Part shown: positions 10,461 to 21,195 of the stretch, piece by piece | Layout of the letters: every line of letters begins with the position of its first letter | Numbering within the stretch: position 1 is the stretch's first letter | Assembly: GCA_964016875.1 (NCBI GenBank) | Contig: OZ024724.1 | Location: 19,262,501-19,326,500, forward strand | Direction of reading: 5' to 3' | DNA length: 64,000 nucleotides | From: Fallopia convolvulus | Taxonomy: Eukaryota; Streptophyta; Magnoliopsida; Caryophyllales; Polygonaceae | The notes under the pieces: generated by a model | Database searches by the model: none | Seen by the model: only the letters and a program-made list of their open reading frames with translations | What the model was told of the DNA's origin: nothing | Position numbers and translations under genes: made by a program

Positions 10461-13173
10461 TCATTTCTTCGAGTTTTCAACCTCAGGACCGGTAAGATCA
10501 ATGGCTCCGCCCTTGGAGGTTTCAGCAGGGGCAGCGGAGGCTTCAACAGGGGCGGCGGAGGAAAGAGGCGCGGGCGCTTCGGTCACGGGCTGAGGTCCCG
10601 TGGAGGTCAACTCCGGTTTCTCTCCAGTAAGCTCCACCTCGAGGGGCGCGGTGCTGGACACGGTCCCGTCCTCGTTGAGGAAGAACTCGCATTCCCCCTC
10701 GGGATCCTCCGACCCCAGCTCCCCCATGGTTTCATTATAGTTGGGGTTGAAAAAGACAATATGGGGGTCGAGGTGCCCATACTTGGCCACCGCCTGTTTG
10801 ACGCCCATGCGAACCGCCTGGTGGAACATTTTCCTCACGCTCTCCACCAGTTCCGCCTTGTACTCCTCCGAGTCCACATACCTAGGAGCCGCGTTAACAA
10901 CCTCCTCGTTGAGCTCAACAATACGCCCCTCGAGGCGCCGGATTTCCTCCTCGGCCCTCAGAAACTCCGCTTCCTTCGCCTTGAAGAATTCATGTTCAGC
11001 GGAGAGCTTGCCCCGAAGCCCCTCAACCTCGCCCCTCATAACAGAGGCCTCTTCCTTCGCCCTTTTTACCTCTTCCTTCGCCGCCTTTACCTCCTCCCTC
11101 GCCGCGGCCTCCGCGGCCTCGACCCGCTTCTGGGCCGCGACCTCCGCGGCCTTGGACCTTTCTGCGACCTCAGCCAGCTCTTTTGCCTGTCGCTCGCACA
11201 CCTCGCTGCGGCTTCGAAGCGCCGCTTCCATCTTATCCATCCTCGAGTGGGCGAGGGCGATGCGACTCCGGTTGTAATTATCAAAAAAGGTGTGCTGCAA
11301 ATTCACAGGAGGGTGAGAAAAGAAACAAGAAAGAGACAGGAATTAAACACTCAAAAACGGAAAAGCTTACCATGGCCGAGTATCGAGCGGCCTCGTCGTT
11401 AAGCGCCGCCTCGGTGAGGTTGTTGGCCCACTCGACCTCCTCCTTGTAATCCCCCCGGGCCCACTCCAACGCGGCCCCTCTGATAGGTCCACGGCAGTGA
11501 AACCTGGCAGGATGGGGGCCTGCGTCCCCGCGACTTCGCCCCTCAAAGTCAAAGGCAGGGATGTGTTCCAGATCCCGCGATCCTCGTTGATGGTCGCCCG
11601 ACCGGAATTTCTTCTTCTTCTCCACGGGGGAAGACCCCGCTTCTTTCCTTTTTCGCACGGCCTTGTCGTCAAACGCCCGAGGTGGATGGGAGGGCACCTT
11701 CGCGGTGACCCCTTTCGACGGAACCACCTCAGGCCTTTTTTCCCCTTGGGGCGGCCCCGCGACGTCCCACTGCGATGCCCTCGCGACGTTCCCCTTGGGC
11801 AGGGCTCCCCCTGTCGCGGCCGTCGGCGGAACAGGTCCCGGCTGCGTTGTGCCTGTCCTCTCCTGCGAGCTCGGCTCGTTAATTGAAATCCCCTTGAGAA
11901 CCCGGGAAGCAGGGGTTTTGGAACTAGAAGTCAAAGGTTGTTTCCCCTTCGACATCGCGGTAAGAGCGTGTAGAAAATCAACTGTCAAGAAAGAAGTGGT
12001 AAAAAAGAAAAAGCTGGTTAAGACGAGGTCAGAAACAAATGTAACGAGGTTTACAACCTCGTAACCTTACGAGAAAAAAGAAAGCAATCAGAGAAATAAT
12101 AATAATAAAATACCCTCTCCACCCTCGCGAGGAGGGAAACTGAGGCTCAGCCCGGCCCGCTCAAGCCGGTCCTGAGAAAGGTAACGCTCATATGGCGCCT
12201 GGTACGCTGTGGCGTACCGAGCCTTGAGTGCCTGGAACTCAGCGACCTTGTACGGACACATGCATCTCTCGTAGTTGCTCGGTGCCACAGGGAAATTAAG
12301 GTATCTCCCGCTGAGGTCTCGGACCAAAAACCATTTAGGTTTCCACGTCCCGACGTTCTACTGGGTCGTGATGATTTTGACATTCGACGTGCTGAGGTTA
12401 ACCAGGGAACATCGAGGTTCTCTCCTCGCCAAGACTAACGCCGACAAATCGTTGACGTTCGGCTCGTCCAGAAGCTCACGGCTTCGAATTGTGTAGGCAC
12501 ACAACAACCGCCATGCATTCGGGAACAACTGGGCGGGACAGATGCCCATGGCCCACAAGAAATCAACGATGTGTTGGGCCAAGGGCAGCCTAAAGCCCGC
12601 TTGGAGACTCACAAGGTGAACGACCGCACACCCTTCATAGGACGCCAGGGGTCGCCCCTCCTCCTCTGGCAGTGCCAGCTCGACTCCCTCGGGTCAGGGG
12701 AAGTCCTTAGCTATGTCCGCAAGGTCGTCCAGCTTCAGATCGGTGGCCACCCCCTCGGACAGATAGGCCTCGGGAGTGCTCGGACTCATTGGAATCCGTT
12801 CTTCGAGGACAACAGGAGTGCCGGACACGGCGTCGGTAATATAGGCCTCGGGGAAGCTCGATGGCACATACGCAGCCGAGGCTGAGGCAATTGCCGCGTC
12901 CAACCTCGCCTCGACCTCGGCGGCGATCACATCAGGAGAGGAAGAGGAAGCCATCTCAACACCAGAATATATGCGCAGACGGGGGAAGTACGAATTGATC
13001 GAAACAACGGAGTCGCTGGATGAGGGCTCGCTGAAGACCAACGAAGGGGAACTTGGGTTCTGAGAGTCACTAGGCTCTACACTTCCTACAGATTCAGAGA
13101 CCCCCTGATGGAAATTCTCTTGAAAATTAAAGACAAAGTCGGGCGGTTGGCTCGCAGAGGCTCTCCTAGGCAT
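10461..13173 (-). pseudogene. Antisense spliced gene of element A with Transposase_28-like domain
   Basis: Minus-strand gene. Exon 1 (13173-12114) starts MPRRASAS, has a Ser-rich N-terminus, then a domain with LPEEEGRPL, FRLPLAQHIVDFL and PAQLFPNAWRLL resembling Pfam Transposase_28 (putative gypsy type transposon). Exon 2 (11981-11371) is basic and Pro/Ser-rich, with SKGKQP. Exon 3 (11294-10461) is a long Ala/Glu/Lys coiled coil followed by a conserved block with KMFHQ, KYGHLDP and GELGSEDPEGE, ending DLTGP...KK. Introns 12113-11982 and 11370-11295 have GT...AG ends and join in phase (G|TT and ATG|CAC). Stops TGA (12694-12696) and TAG (12358-12360) interrupt exon 1. The function of such proteins is unknown to me. 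Confidence 0.75.
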
Positions 13174-13207
13174 GAAAAGACAACGTCCAGGCCGCGAAAA
13201 GCTAGCA

Positions 13208-14146
13208 CTTGGAAAAGATAAGGTCAGTAAGACACTAAGGGCAAGGCAACCAAAGAGAAAAACACGAGATCATGACCCCGTGAAAGAAGGAAGAACGAGG
13301 TCGAGCCCGAGATCAAAACACAAAGATCATAACCTCGAAAAGAAAAGAGCACGAGGTCATAACCTCGAAAAGGAAAAAGCACGAGATCATAACCTCGGGA
13401 GGAAATGGGCACAAGGTCGCAACCTCGGGGGACAAAGCAACGCGAGGTCGTAGAGGAAAAGGCCATGTGGCATCCTACGAGCTACTCTGACAGGATAGGA
13501 TGGGAAAGAAGAATTTGAAGCGCCAAAAGAAAGGAAAGAGAAAGAAGGCCAACCAACGGTGGAAGCCCAAACGTCCCGTCAATTAGACATCATGACGTTT
13601 GGGCTCCCGAGGGTTTTCGAAATTCGAAAAGTGGTGGGCGGAGAAGCGGAAGTTGAACCGCCACCCAAAAAAAAAGAGAGAAAAGCAATAAAACCAAAAA
13701 CCCAGCGGTACCCTCACGGCGGCGACCGCCCCTCACCACCATCTCACCACCGCCTCACCGCCGCAACACCGCCCCCCGAAGCGTAACACAAAAAAGAAAA
13801 GCAGAACGAAAAGAAAGGGGAGGAGAAGAAAAACCACGAGGAAACAAGGGCACTACAGAGCAAGAACCACCCCCAACACCGTCGCGCCGCCAACAAAGAA
13901 GCACCCAGAAATCACCAACACCCACCCAGATGCAAAACGAAACAAGGAAAGAACAAAGAAAAATGACAAGGGCAAACGCCAAAAAACACACACAACCCTG
14001 CCACCGCCGCTTCGCCACCGTGACACCGGTACGAAACACCGGGTGACACACCGTCGCCCTTACAAAACACGGGGCAAAAAGCGAACAAAGGAAGAATCAA
14101 AGGCAAAAAATACCAAAAGACGGGAGGAAGAAGATCAAGAACTTAC
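13208..14146 (-). other. Probable leader intron of the antisense gene (element A)
   Basis: On the minus strand ACAA|GTAAGT (donor at 14146-14145) and TTTTCCAAG|TGCTAGC (acceptor at 13209-13208) bracket about 940 bp just before the start codon at 13173. Element B keeps the same donor and has a better acceptor, TTTTACAG (57149). The interval holds the CGAGGTC repeats (13280-13450) and low-complexity A/C-rich DNA. Splicing here is inferred from conservation only. Confidence 0.5.
13280..13450. repeat. ~30-bp repeats with CGAGGTC...GACCTCG dyads
   Basis: Six or so degenerate copies of a unit of about 30 bp, GCACGAGATCATAACCTCG plus an A/G-rich spacer. Each unit has dyad symmetry between CGAGRTC and RACCTCG. 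The same repeat with about eight copies is at 57210-57430 in element B. Confidence 0.8.
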
Positions 14147-14311
14147 TTGTTTAAAGTCAGCAAACGAGAGGCGGTGGCGCAACTGGCAAATGGCAAAAAG
14201 CTCGTCGGAAACCGTCTAGAGAAACCGCTCAGAAGAAACCGAAGAGATAAAGAGAGAGAAGGAGCGAAAATGTTGGAAAGAGAAGATGAGGGGGAGGCGT
14301 GTGAAATACGC

Positions 14312-14321
14312 CCTTATAAAG
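14312..14321 (-). promoter_or_regulatory. Candidate promoter (TATA) of the antisense gene, element A
   Basis: The minus strand reads CTTTATAAGG about 170 bp before the leader-intron donor. The same box and its surroundings are kept in element B at 58193-58202. It would drive leftward transcription, opposite to the LTR promoter. Confidence 0.4.
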
Positions 14322-14585
14322 AGCAGATTTGGGCCTCCCCCACTCCCGAAAGGCTTTTTGAGCCTGTCTCACCTGGACGGCCCACTAAGCAAGGTATGGC
14401 GAAAAGGCCCAAGAATCTTCATCCGTGCAGAACAAGAAGAACACCTAAGTACAGGGCCTCACACCTCGCAAAGCGCCCTCCCAACCTCGAGAACTTCATA
14501 ACCTCTAAAAACACCCCGCATCTCGCAGATCCAGGGAACTTATGCCCTGCGGCCCTCGGGGCGAGGCCCCCAGGCCATGGGGTTG

Positions 14586-15355
14586 TGATGATGTCCAAAA
14601 CAGTAAAAGCAAAAAGTGGGCCCAGAGGGACCCCCACAGGCAATTTAGGGACCCACATCCATGTCCGATTATTTAAAAACAAAACTCCCGACGGATGCGA
14701 GGTCTCTCAACATTCTGGGACGAGGTTTCGACCTCGTCACCGACTCTACTAATACACCCGCTCGCTCGAACCAATCACCAGCGACCTCACTCCCGAACCA
14801 ATCACCAGCAACCTCACTCCCAAACCAATCACAAGTGACTTCACTCGTGGACCAATCAAGAACCCTTATTTCAGGCATCCCACATCGAACATTGGCCTAA
14901 ACTCGGCCCCCCAATTCTCTATAAATAGAGAAGAACCTCGTAGGAAGAAGAGGTCGAAAAACTACTTGAACTCAAGAACTCTCTTGCTTGTTAAAGATCG
15001 ACGTGATAGGAACATCGTCAAAAGACCTCGCTACAGACAGGAGAAACCCACAAAAAGACCCCAACGTCGCGCAGGGACCTCGTTCACGCCTAAAACCTCA
15101 CTACGAAAACTCACAAAATTCTCTACATCATACCCTCAAATCTACCTCGCCCTAGAATCGAGCTCGCAACATTTAGGTGCGATCTCGGAACCTTGTAGGA
15201 GGTCTAGGTGTGATTCTCAAAGTTGTACATCAACCTCGTAGGTTTGTAACCTCGCTACCACGGAAAAATCATAAATAAAGGAGCAAGTGTTTGCACTCAA
15301 ATATAATAATCTTGTTTCTTGTCTCGTAGCGTAGCCGTTATTTCGGGTTTCATCA
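14586..15355 (+). repeat. 3' LTR of element A (770 bp)
   Basis: TGATGATG...TTTCATCA, followed by the TSD GAGTT (15356-15360). It differs from the 5' LTR by roughly a dozen substitutions and one indel by eye (about 1.5%). The sequence just before it, GGCCATGGGGTTG, is shared with element B; a clean polypurine tract is not obvious. Confidence 0.95.
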
Positions 15356-15360
15356 GAGTT

Positions 15361-16530
15361 GACTGAAATTGAAGTGTTCGCGCAAGATATTCCATAGCAA
15401 TGATAAAAATAAAAGGAGCAATCGCGCAAGATATTCCATAGCAATGATAAAAAATAAAAGGAGCAATCGGATCACCTTGTCTAATACCACATTGAGGCAA
15501 AAACTCATCCCCAGGTTCATTATTAACAAGAATAGAAGAAGCAAAAGTGGAGATGCAAGTCATGATAAGACTAACCCATTTAGCATGGAAACCAAATTTT
15601 ATAAGAATTAACTTAATAAAGTTCCAATCAAGTTTATCATAAGCTTTTTCCATGTCTAACTTAATGGCCATCCAACCATTTTTCCCTTTTTTCTTTTTAT
15701 GAAATGAGTGAAAAATTTCATGTGCTATAAAAATTAAGAATATTATCCTGAATAAGTCTTCCTTTTACAAAAGCCCCCTGAAGAGGATGAATAAGAGCAG
15801 GAAGAACGGTTCCTAAACGAATAGCTAAATCTTTAGTAATAATTTTGTAATGGTGTTACAAAGGCTAATAGGACGAAAATGATTAATTGTTAAAGGCGAA
15901 TCTATTTTAGGAATAAGAGTAATAAATGATTTATTAATGGATCGAAGCATATGTCCTGAATGCAAAAAAGTCTAAACTGCTAAAACAACAGAGTTACCCA
16001 CAATGTCCCAAAATTTTTGAAAAAAATCAGCTGGGAAGCCATCCGGGCCTGGGGTTTTATTAGGAGCAAGATCAAAAGTTACAAATTTTATTTCCAAAGG
16101 AGAAGGAGATTTAATAAGCATAAGATTATCAGCTATAGAGATTAAATTCGGAATAATATCAAGATCAGTCTCAAGAATAGAACATGAAGTATTAAGCAAA
16201 AATCTATGGCTAAGTTCTTCTGTGATCTTCTTCGAAATCAACTCATGACCAAAGATAACAACACCTTCATGTGTTTGGAAAGAAATAATTCTCTGTTTAT
16301 AAGAGTGAATTTTAGAGACCGATTGAAAATATTTGGTATTTCGATCTACATTTTGTAAATGAGTAACCTTGGCCGTTGTTTCCAAAAGTTATGCTGAAAA
16401 TCCAACAGAGCATTATATTTATTTAAATGTAATTGCAGACGAGACAATGGTATGTATTAAGGGGATCAACTAATAAATCCGATTTTAGATTTTGAAGCTG
16501 ATGTTCTGAAATTTTTAATTGTTCATAATT
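15361..16530 (-). mobile_element. LINE reverse transcriptase, N-terminal half
   Basis: Minus-strand translation gives the part of the LINE upstream of the block at 1210-1980. It includes NKTPGPDGFPADFFQKFW (16000-16070), a block like INHFRPISLCNTITKI, then KLDMEKAYDKLDWNFI and LPQCGIRQGDPIAPFIF (15470-15670). These are the standard plant LINE RT motifs. Several frameshifts and stops are present (around 15700-15980). A 45-bp tandem duplication lies at 15376-15467. The reading stops at the TSD of element A and resumes at 1980. Confidence 0.9.
15376..15467. repeat. 45-bp tandem duplication inside the LINE
   Basis: The stretch from CGCGCAAGATATTCC to GGAGCAATC occurs twice head-to-tail with one base difference in an A-run. 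It disrupts the LINE frame. Confidence 0.85.
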
Positions 16531-18404
16531 ATTATTTGTATGATAATAATTGAATTTGAATTTGAAATGGACAGAAAAATGAGAAATGCTTATGAGGTAC
16601 ACATGTCACGTATCATAACTATAACCTAAAGCGAATGTTAAAAAAATTATTAAACGACACGTGTCACTTTTAGATTGGACCACACCACTCATTTTTTTTA
16701 AATAATCTTTGGCAAAATAACCATTAATTTAAAAAAATAATCTTTTATTTTTGGATGTGATAAATAGGAAGATTATAGGATAGAAAGTCTCATTATTCAA
16801 CAATATTTTATTTTTGGATAGAATAAATAGGAAGATTATTAGGATATTTTTTATGCTATCATACAAATAATATAATATTTATTTTACTTTTAGATAGAAT
16901 GGTTTTTTATTTAAAAAACTACCAATGATCTATCTATTAATGTAAAATTTATTTTAAAAGGTGATTTTGATTTAAAAAAGATAGAAATTTATATTACCTT
17001 TTAAAAGATCGCCCGTTATCTATTTATGTAAAATTTCTTTTAATAAAATAAATATTTAAAATATAATTTTTATAAAAAAAATTATATGAATCTAAATTGC
17101 TCTTATAATTAAATGAATATTTAAATTATCTTTGCCTTTTATATATTTATGAATTTTTTTTATTAAAATAGAATTTTTAAAAGAAAAAAAAGATAGAAGT
17201 TTACATTAAGTTTTACAAGATTGACAATTAAATGACTAAATTAAAATTTGATAAAAATAATTAACTTTTACATTTTCTCATAAGAGATAGACAATTCACA
17301 GTACAAAAAAATCCATTTATATTATATTAGTTTTGACTCTATATTTTTCTAAGAAAAAAATCCATAATAAAAAAATTTCTACTTTTTAACAATTTATTTA
17401 TATTATTTACATTTAATAAAACCCGTACAAGGTACGAGCTCTTACACTAGTTGATAACTATATATAGAAGCTAAACTTTTTTTGGTATTAATAATCATAT
17501 GCTATACAATTGATTGCTTTTGAATTCTACTTTCATCTATTGAGTTTGTCATTAATGAATATTTTAATGTTACTGTGAAGTTTAAGACAAGATCAGTGCT
17601 TAATTATTTAGTTTCTATCTATATGATGATAATTTTATATCTATGAGTTAATTTTTCCATATAAATTTATATGATGATATATTTTAAAATAATAAATTAA
17701 TCTTAGAATATAAATTAAATTTTAGTACATTGATATATTTTTTATATGTTAATAATTTTATTTTGAGAAAAGAAATATAATTTGGCGTGTAATTTATTTT
17801 ATATAAACCCTAAAAAAATTTCATTCATTCATAGTATGCAACTTATTTATGAAGCATGATCTGAAAAAAACAATTTTTTATAAATTACGTATTTTGATTA
17901 CGATATTATGTACATGTATTTTATATTTTAAATTAATATCATAGTACCGCATAATTTTAAGTGAAATTAGCCCGTGAGTAAAAGAAAGTAAAAGATCTTA
18001 AAAATTATAATATTTAAGTCAAATCAAGCAATTTTCTTAATTTTTAAAACAAATTCTAAAACGAAAAATTTATCTTAATGGATGGAGAATTTTTAACAAA
18101 TTTAGATAAAAATAGATATATTTGGATATGATTATGATTATCTTCAATTAAAAAATACTTTCTATAGGTGAAATTAAAAAAAATCAACTAAATAAATGTA
18201 TCAACATCTACCCTAATATATTATAAAGCAGAACTCAAGTCTGTTGTAAAATTTGAGCCACATGGCATTTTTGAATAAATTAATGTGAAATTATATTTTA
18301 ATAAATTTTGCAACAACTTATAGTATTCTTTCTATAAATACTAAATAGATAACATGTTTATATAATTTTGTATGTATATAATTTCCTATCTATGGATTAT
18401 GTAT
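16531..18404. other. AT-rich DNA without recognised genes
   Basis: Very AT-rich sequence with no coding signal. It contains a possible Helitron terminus at 17420-17454. The segment 17600-17790 resembles 21340-21450, so the two flanks of the MULE at 18414 probably derive from related old repeats. Confidence 0.5.
17420..17454 (+). mobile_element. Possible Helitron 3' terminus
   Basis: A short hairpin CCGTACAAGGTACG is followed about 10 bases later by ACTAGT and then T, the layout of plant Helitron 3' ends (hairpin, CTAGT, insertion between A and T). No matching 5' end could be assigned with confidence. Confidence 0.35.
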
Positions 18405-18413
18405 TAGTTTACT
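18405..18413. repeat. 9-bp TSD TAGTTTACT (left)
   Basis: TAGTTTACT at 18405-18413 is repeated perfectly at 21187-21195. The length is that of Mutator-like elements. Confidence 0.85.
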
Positions 18414-19613
18414 GAATCACGATCAGGTGCAAATTTTACTTACGGTGCAATGTGCGAGCACGCTCAGGCCGTTCGATCGAGCATATTTAATGGCCAGGAT
18501 CAAGACACATTTTAATGATTTTATACACGGAGGAGCATTTTCGTCTTTTACGCTTCAAATTATAAAACAAGTTACAAGTCTTCTTCAACCTCTCGAACAC
18601 GTAGCTTTTTTTCAGCTTTTTCGATCGATTCTTCTCAATGCTTATTGCATCTTGCTTTTTTTTATTTGTTTGGCTTTTTTTGTTGATTCCGACCCCAATT
18701 TATATTTTCTCTTCATAGATATTGCTATAGATTTGTTTTCTATGGTTTCAAGTTTACATTTGGGGTTTTTTCAAAATTTGGAGCTTGGTACTTCGATTAC
18801 ATGTTTTTGTGTGTTTTGGATTGATTTTTGTTGATTATAATCAAACCTATGAAGGTTGTGCACATTTTGCATTACAATTTTAAGTTTTTGATTGAAAACA
18901 AAAGTTAATTGCCAATGCACATCTAACCGCCCACCATGTGTTCGACAAAATGCCTAAATATTTAACTTGGTGCTTAGATAATTTTTTCTACCAATTGTTC
19001 ATAAATTATGAACTTAGTATACCAAAATTATTAACTTATACCATTTATGAACTAGAATACATGACACAAGTAACATGTATTGTGAATTATATTTCATGAA
19101 CCTTATTGATAATTGTTATGAACCTAATTGTATACAGACGTGAACCCACACGGCCACACAATAAGTTTATGTACTAGATTACGTGACAAAAATAATAAAT
19201 ATTATGGATTAAATTTCATGAACTTTATTGAAAATTGTTATGAACCTAGCCGTATAAAGACATGAACCAATAGAATATCCTTTATGAATACATGGCACAA
19301 AATAACAAGTATTGTGAAGTTAATTTAATTTACAATTGTTATGAAACTAACCATGTAATGACATGAACCAATACACCAACTTTTATGAACTAAAAATCAT
19401 GAACCGTGAGATGAAATATTATGAACCCGTATTTATAAAACATGAACCAAATGAACAACTATCATGAACCAAAAGACTTGACCAAAATAACAACTAGGAT
19501 ACGACTTAAAAGACATGAGTTGTAAGATAAACTATCATGAACCTAAGCATATAAAAATCATGAATCAACAAAGAACTACCATGAATCAAAAGACATAAAC
19601 CGTATGACGAGTT

Positions 19614-19683
19614 CGCCTATGTGGGATTTGAACTCACATCTATGTGTGCATGTACATTGCTCTACCATTTGAGCTAATAGACT
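19614..19683 (-). pseudogene. tRNA-like sequence, copy 1
   Basis: Minus strand, 70 bp. It has an A-box-like D arm (TAGCTCAAATGGTAGAGC) and a B-box, here GAGTTCAAATCCC. It is the most diverged of the three; the first acceptor pair is changed. Confidence 0.6.
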
Positions 19684-20033
19684 ACCAAATGACATGAACT
19701 ATACGATATACTACTAAGAATTAAAACTCATGAACCATACGGATTATTATGAACCTAGCTTACAAAAACATGAACCGAAAGAAAAAGTACCACGAACCAA
19801 AAATCACAAAAGAAAATAATAACCAGCATGAACTAAAAGACATGAACCATAAAATGAACTTTGATGAACCTAAGGTTATTCAAACATGAACCAAAAGAAC
19901 TATTGTTATAAACAAAAAAGTATGGAACAAAATTTATAAACCATAAGAAGAAATATTATGAACCTTATCTTAAGAAGTCATGAACCAAAAGAACAACCGA
20001 TACAAACAAAAAGACATGACCATATCACGAATT

Positions 20034-20103
20034 AGCCTATGTGGGATTTGAACCCACATCTATGTGCACATGTACATTGCTCTACCATTTGAGCTAATAG
20101 GCT
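20034..20103 (-). pseudogene. tRNA-like sequence, copy 2
   Basis: Minus strand, 70 bp. The acceptor stem is perfect over 7 bp (AGCCTAT with ATAGGCT), the D arm is GCTC...GAGC, and the T arm is GTGGG-TTCAAAT-CCCAC. The anticodon arm fits badly (ATGTA against ACATA), and the molecule is 2-3 bases short in the variable region, so it is probably a tRNA-derived remnant. If aligned normally the anticodon would read TGT. No CCA and no T-run terminator were seen. Confidence 0.65.
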
Positions 20104-20453
20104 ACCAAATGACATAAAGTATAAGATAAACTACTAAGAATTAAAAGTCATGAACCATAAAAATTATTATGAACCTAGCTTACAAAAACATGAACCGAAA
20201 GAAAAAGTACCATGAACCAAAAATCACGAAAGAAAACAATAACGAGCATGAACTAAAAGACATGAACCATAAGATGAACTTTGATGAACCTAAGGTTATT
20301 CAAACATGAACCAAAAGAAGAATTGTTATAAATAAAAAAGCACGGAACAAAATTTATGAACCATAAGAAGAAATATTATGAACCTTACCTAAAAAAGACT
20401 TGAACCAAAAGAACAACCGATATGAACAAAAAGACATGACCGTATCAAGAATT

Positions 20454-20523
20454 AACCTATGTGGGATTTGAACCCACATCTATGTGCACATGCACATTGC
20501 TCTACCATTTGAGTTAATAGACT
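20454..20523 (-). pseudogene. tRNA-like sequence, copy 3
   Basis: Minus strand, 70 bp. As copy 2, with changes in the acceptor and D stems (AACCTAT, GTTAATAG on the plus strand). It is the last unit of the 420-bp repeat. Confidence 0.6.
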
Positions 20524-21195
20524 ACCTAATATATGATTTCTCAAGTGTCAAATGAACATTTCTCACTGATACAACAAGATCTAAACAAAATTACATTGAT
20601 TTCTCCCAAGAACATTAAGTAGATAACTTCAACAGTGACAATATATCATCAATCACGACTTCTATACCAAAAACATGTCATAAAAGAATTAATACCACTT
20701 TGAAATTAACCTTTTTAAACAAAATAATCCATAAGAGTAAGATTGAGAACTTAAAACAATAAACCCTAGAAAAATGAAATACCAACATACTTTTTTCTGT
20801 TCCTATCACCATTGTTGATTCGAATCGAATAAGATTGATAGCTTAAAATAGAGGATGGAGAAATCGAGCAAATTCTAGCATGATCGAGCAAGATCGAGAG
20901 GTGATTTGGGGTTTTTTGAGAGAGAAAGTGACTCGGGCCGTACGAACAAGAGCGCAATTTGGAAATTGTGAGAGTCGTGGAAAAAAATTAGCTTAAAGGG
21001 TAGTTTTGTCCTTTGAACCTAAAAATTAAAGGAATTACCCGTGTTGCCATTAATGAAGCGCTTGTCATTTTCTTCTTTTCTACTAAACCCAATTCATCAA
21101 ATCTTGACCGTCTATTTTTTAATCCAACGACCGTGCTTTGCTCGCACTTTTCACTGTAACACTATAATGTATCCGAACATGACTCTTAGTTTACT

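Larger units (their letters stand above)
1986..15355 (+). mobile_element. Ty3/gypsy LTR retrotransposon A, Tat/Ogre type (13.4 kb)
   Basis: This is a complete insertion with two LTRs of about 770 bp, a 5-bp TSD, a tRNA primer site and gag-protease-RT-RNase H-second RNase H-integrase in gypsy order. These are followed by a ~1.9-kb tandem array and a ~4-kb antisense gene region. A second RNase H, a long region 3' of pol, tandem repeats and extra antisense ORFs are known traits of the Tat/Ogre lineage. The two LTRs differ at only about a dozen positions by eye, so the insertion is fairly young, yet gag-pol carries frameshifts and stops. It sits inside a LINE. Element B is a second copy of the same family. 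Confidence 0.95.
18955..20480. repeat. Degenerate ATGAACC motif ladder
   Basis: Dozens of short motifs of the form CATGAACC, TATGAACCT and CATGAACCAAAAGA recur at irregular 15-40-bp spacing over 1.5 kb. They are all in the same orientation. No reading frame is open through it. Confidence 0.8.
19684..20523. repeat. 420-bp tandem repeat containing a tRNA-like sequence
   Basis: Sequence 19684-20103 is repeated at 20104-20523 with few changes, and a diverged copy precedes it (about 19400-19683). The tRNA-like parts start at 19614, 20034 and 20454, so the period is exactly 420 bp at these points. Confidence 0.9.
18414..21186. mobile_element. Non-autonomous MULE, 2.8 kb
   Basis: It is bounded by a perfect 9-bp TSD. 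The ends are imperfect inverted repeats: left GAATCACGATCAGG and right (reverse complement) GAGTCATGTTCGG. Further in, GTGCAATGTGCGAGCA corresponds to GTGAAAAGTGCGAGCA, and the next bases also align. No transposase is present. The left 400 bp and the right 350 bp look like former transcribed sequence. The centre (18955-20523) is a ladder of ATGAACC-type motifs that includes a 420-bp tandem repeat. Confidence 0.8.

Noticed and set aside
20034..20103. Functional tRNA gene
   Set aside because: The anticodon stem does not pair properly, the length is short, there are three tandem copies inside a transposon, and no T-run terminator follows. It is treated as tRNA-like only.
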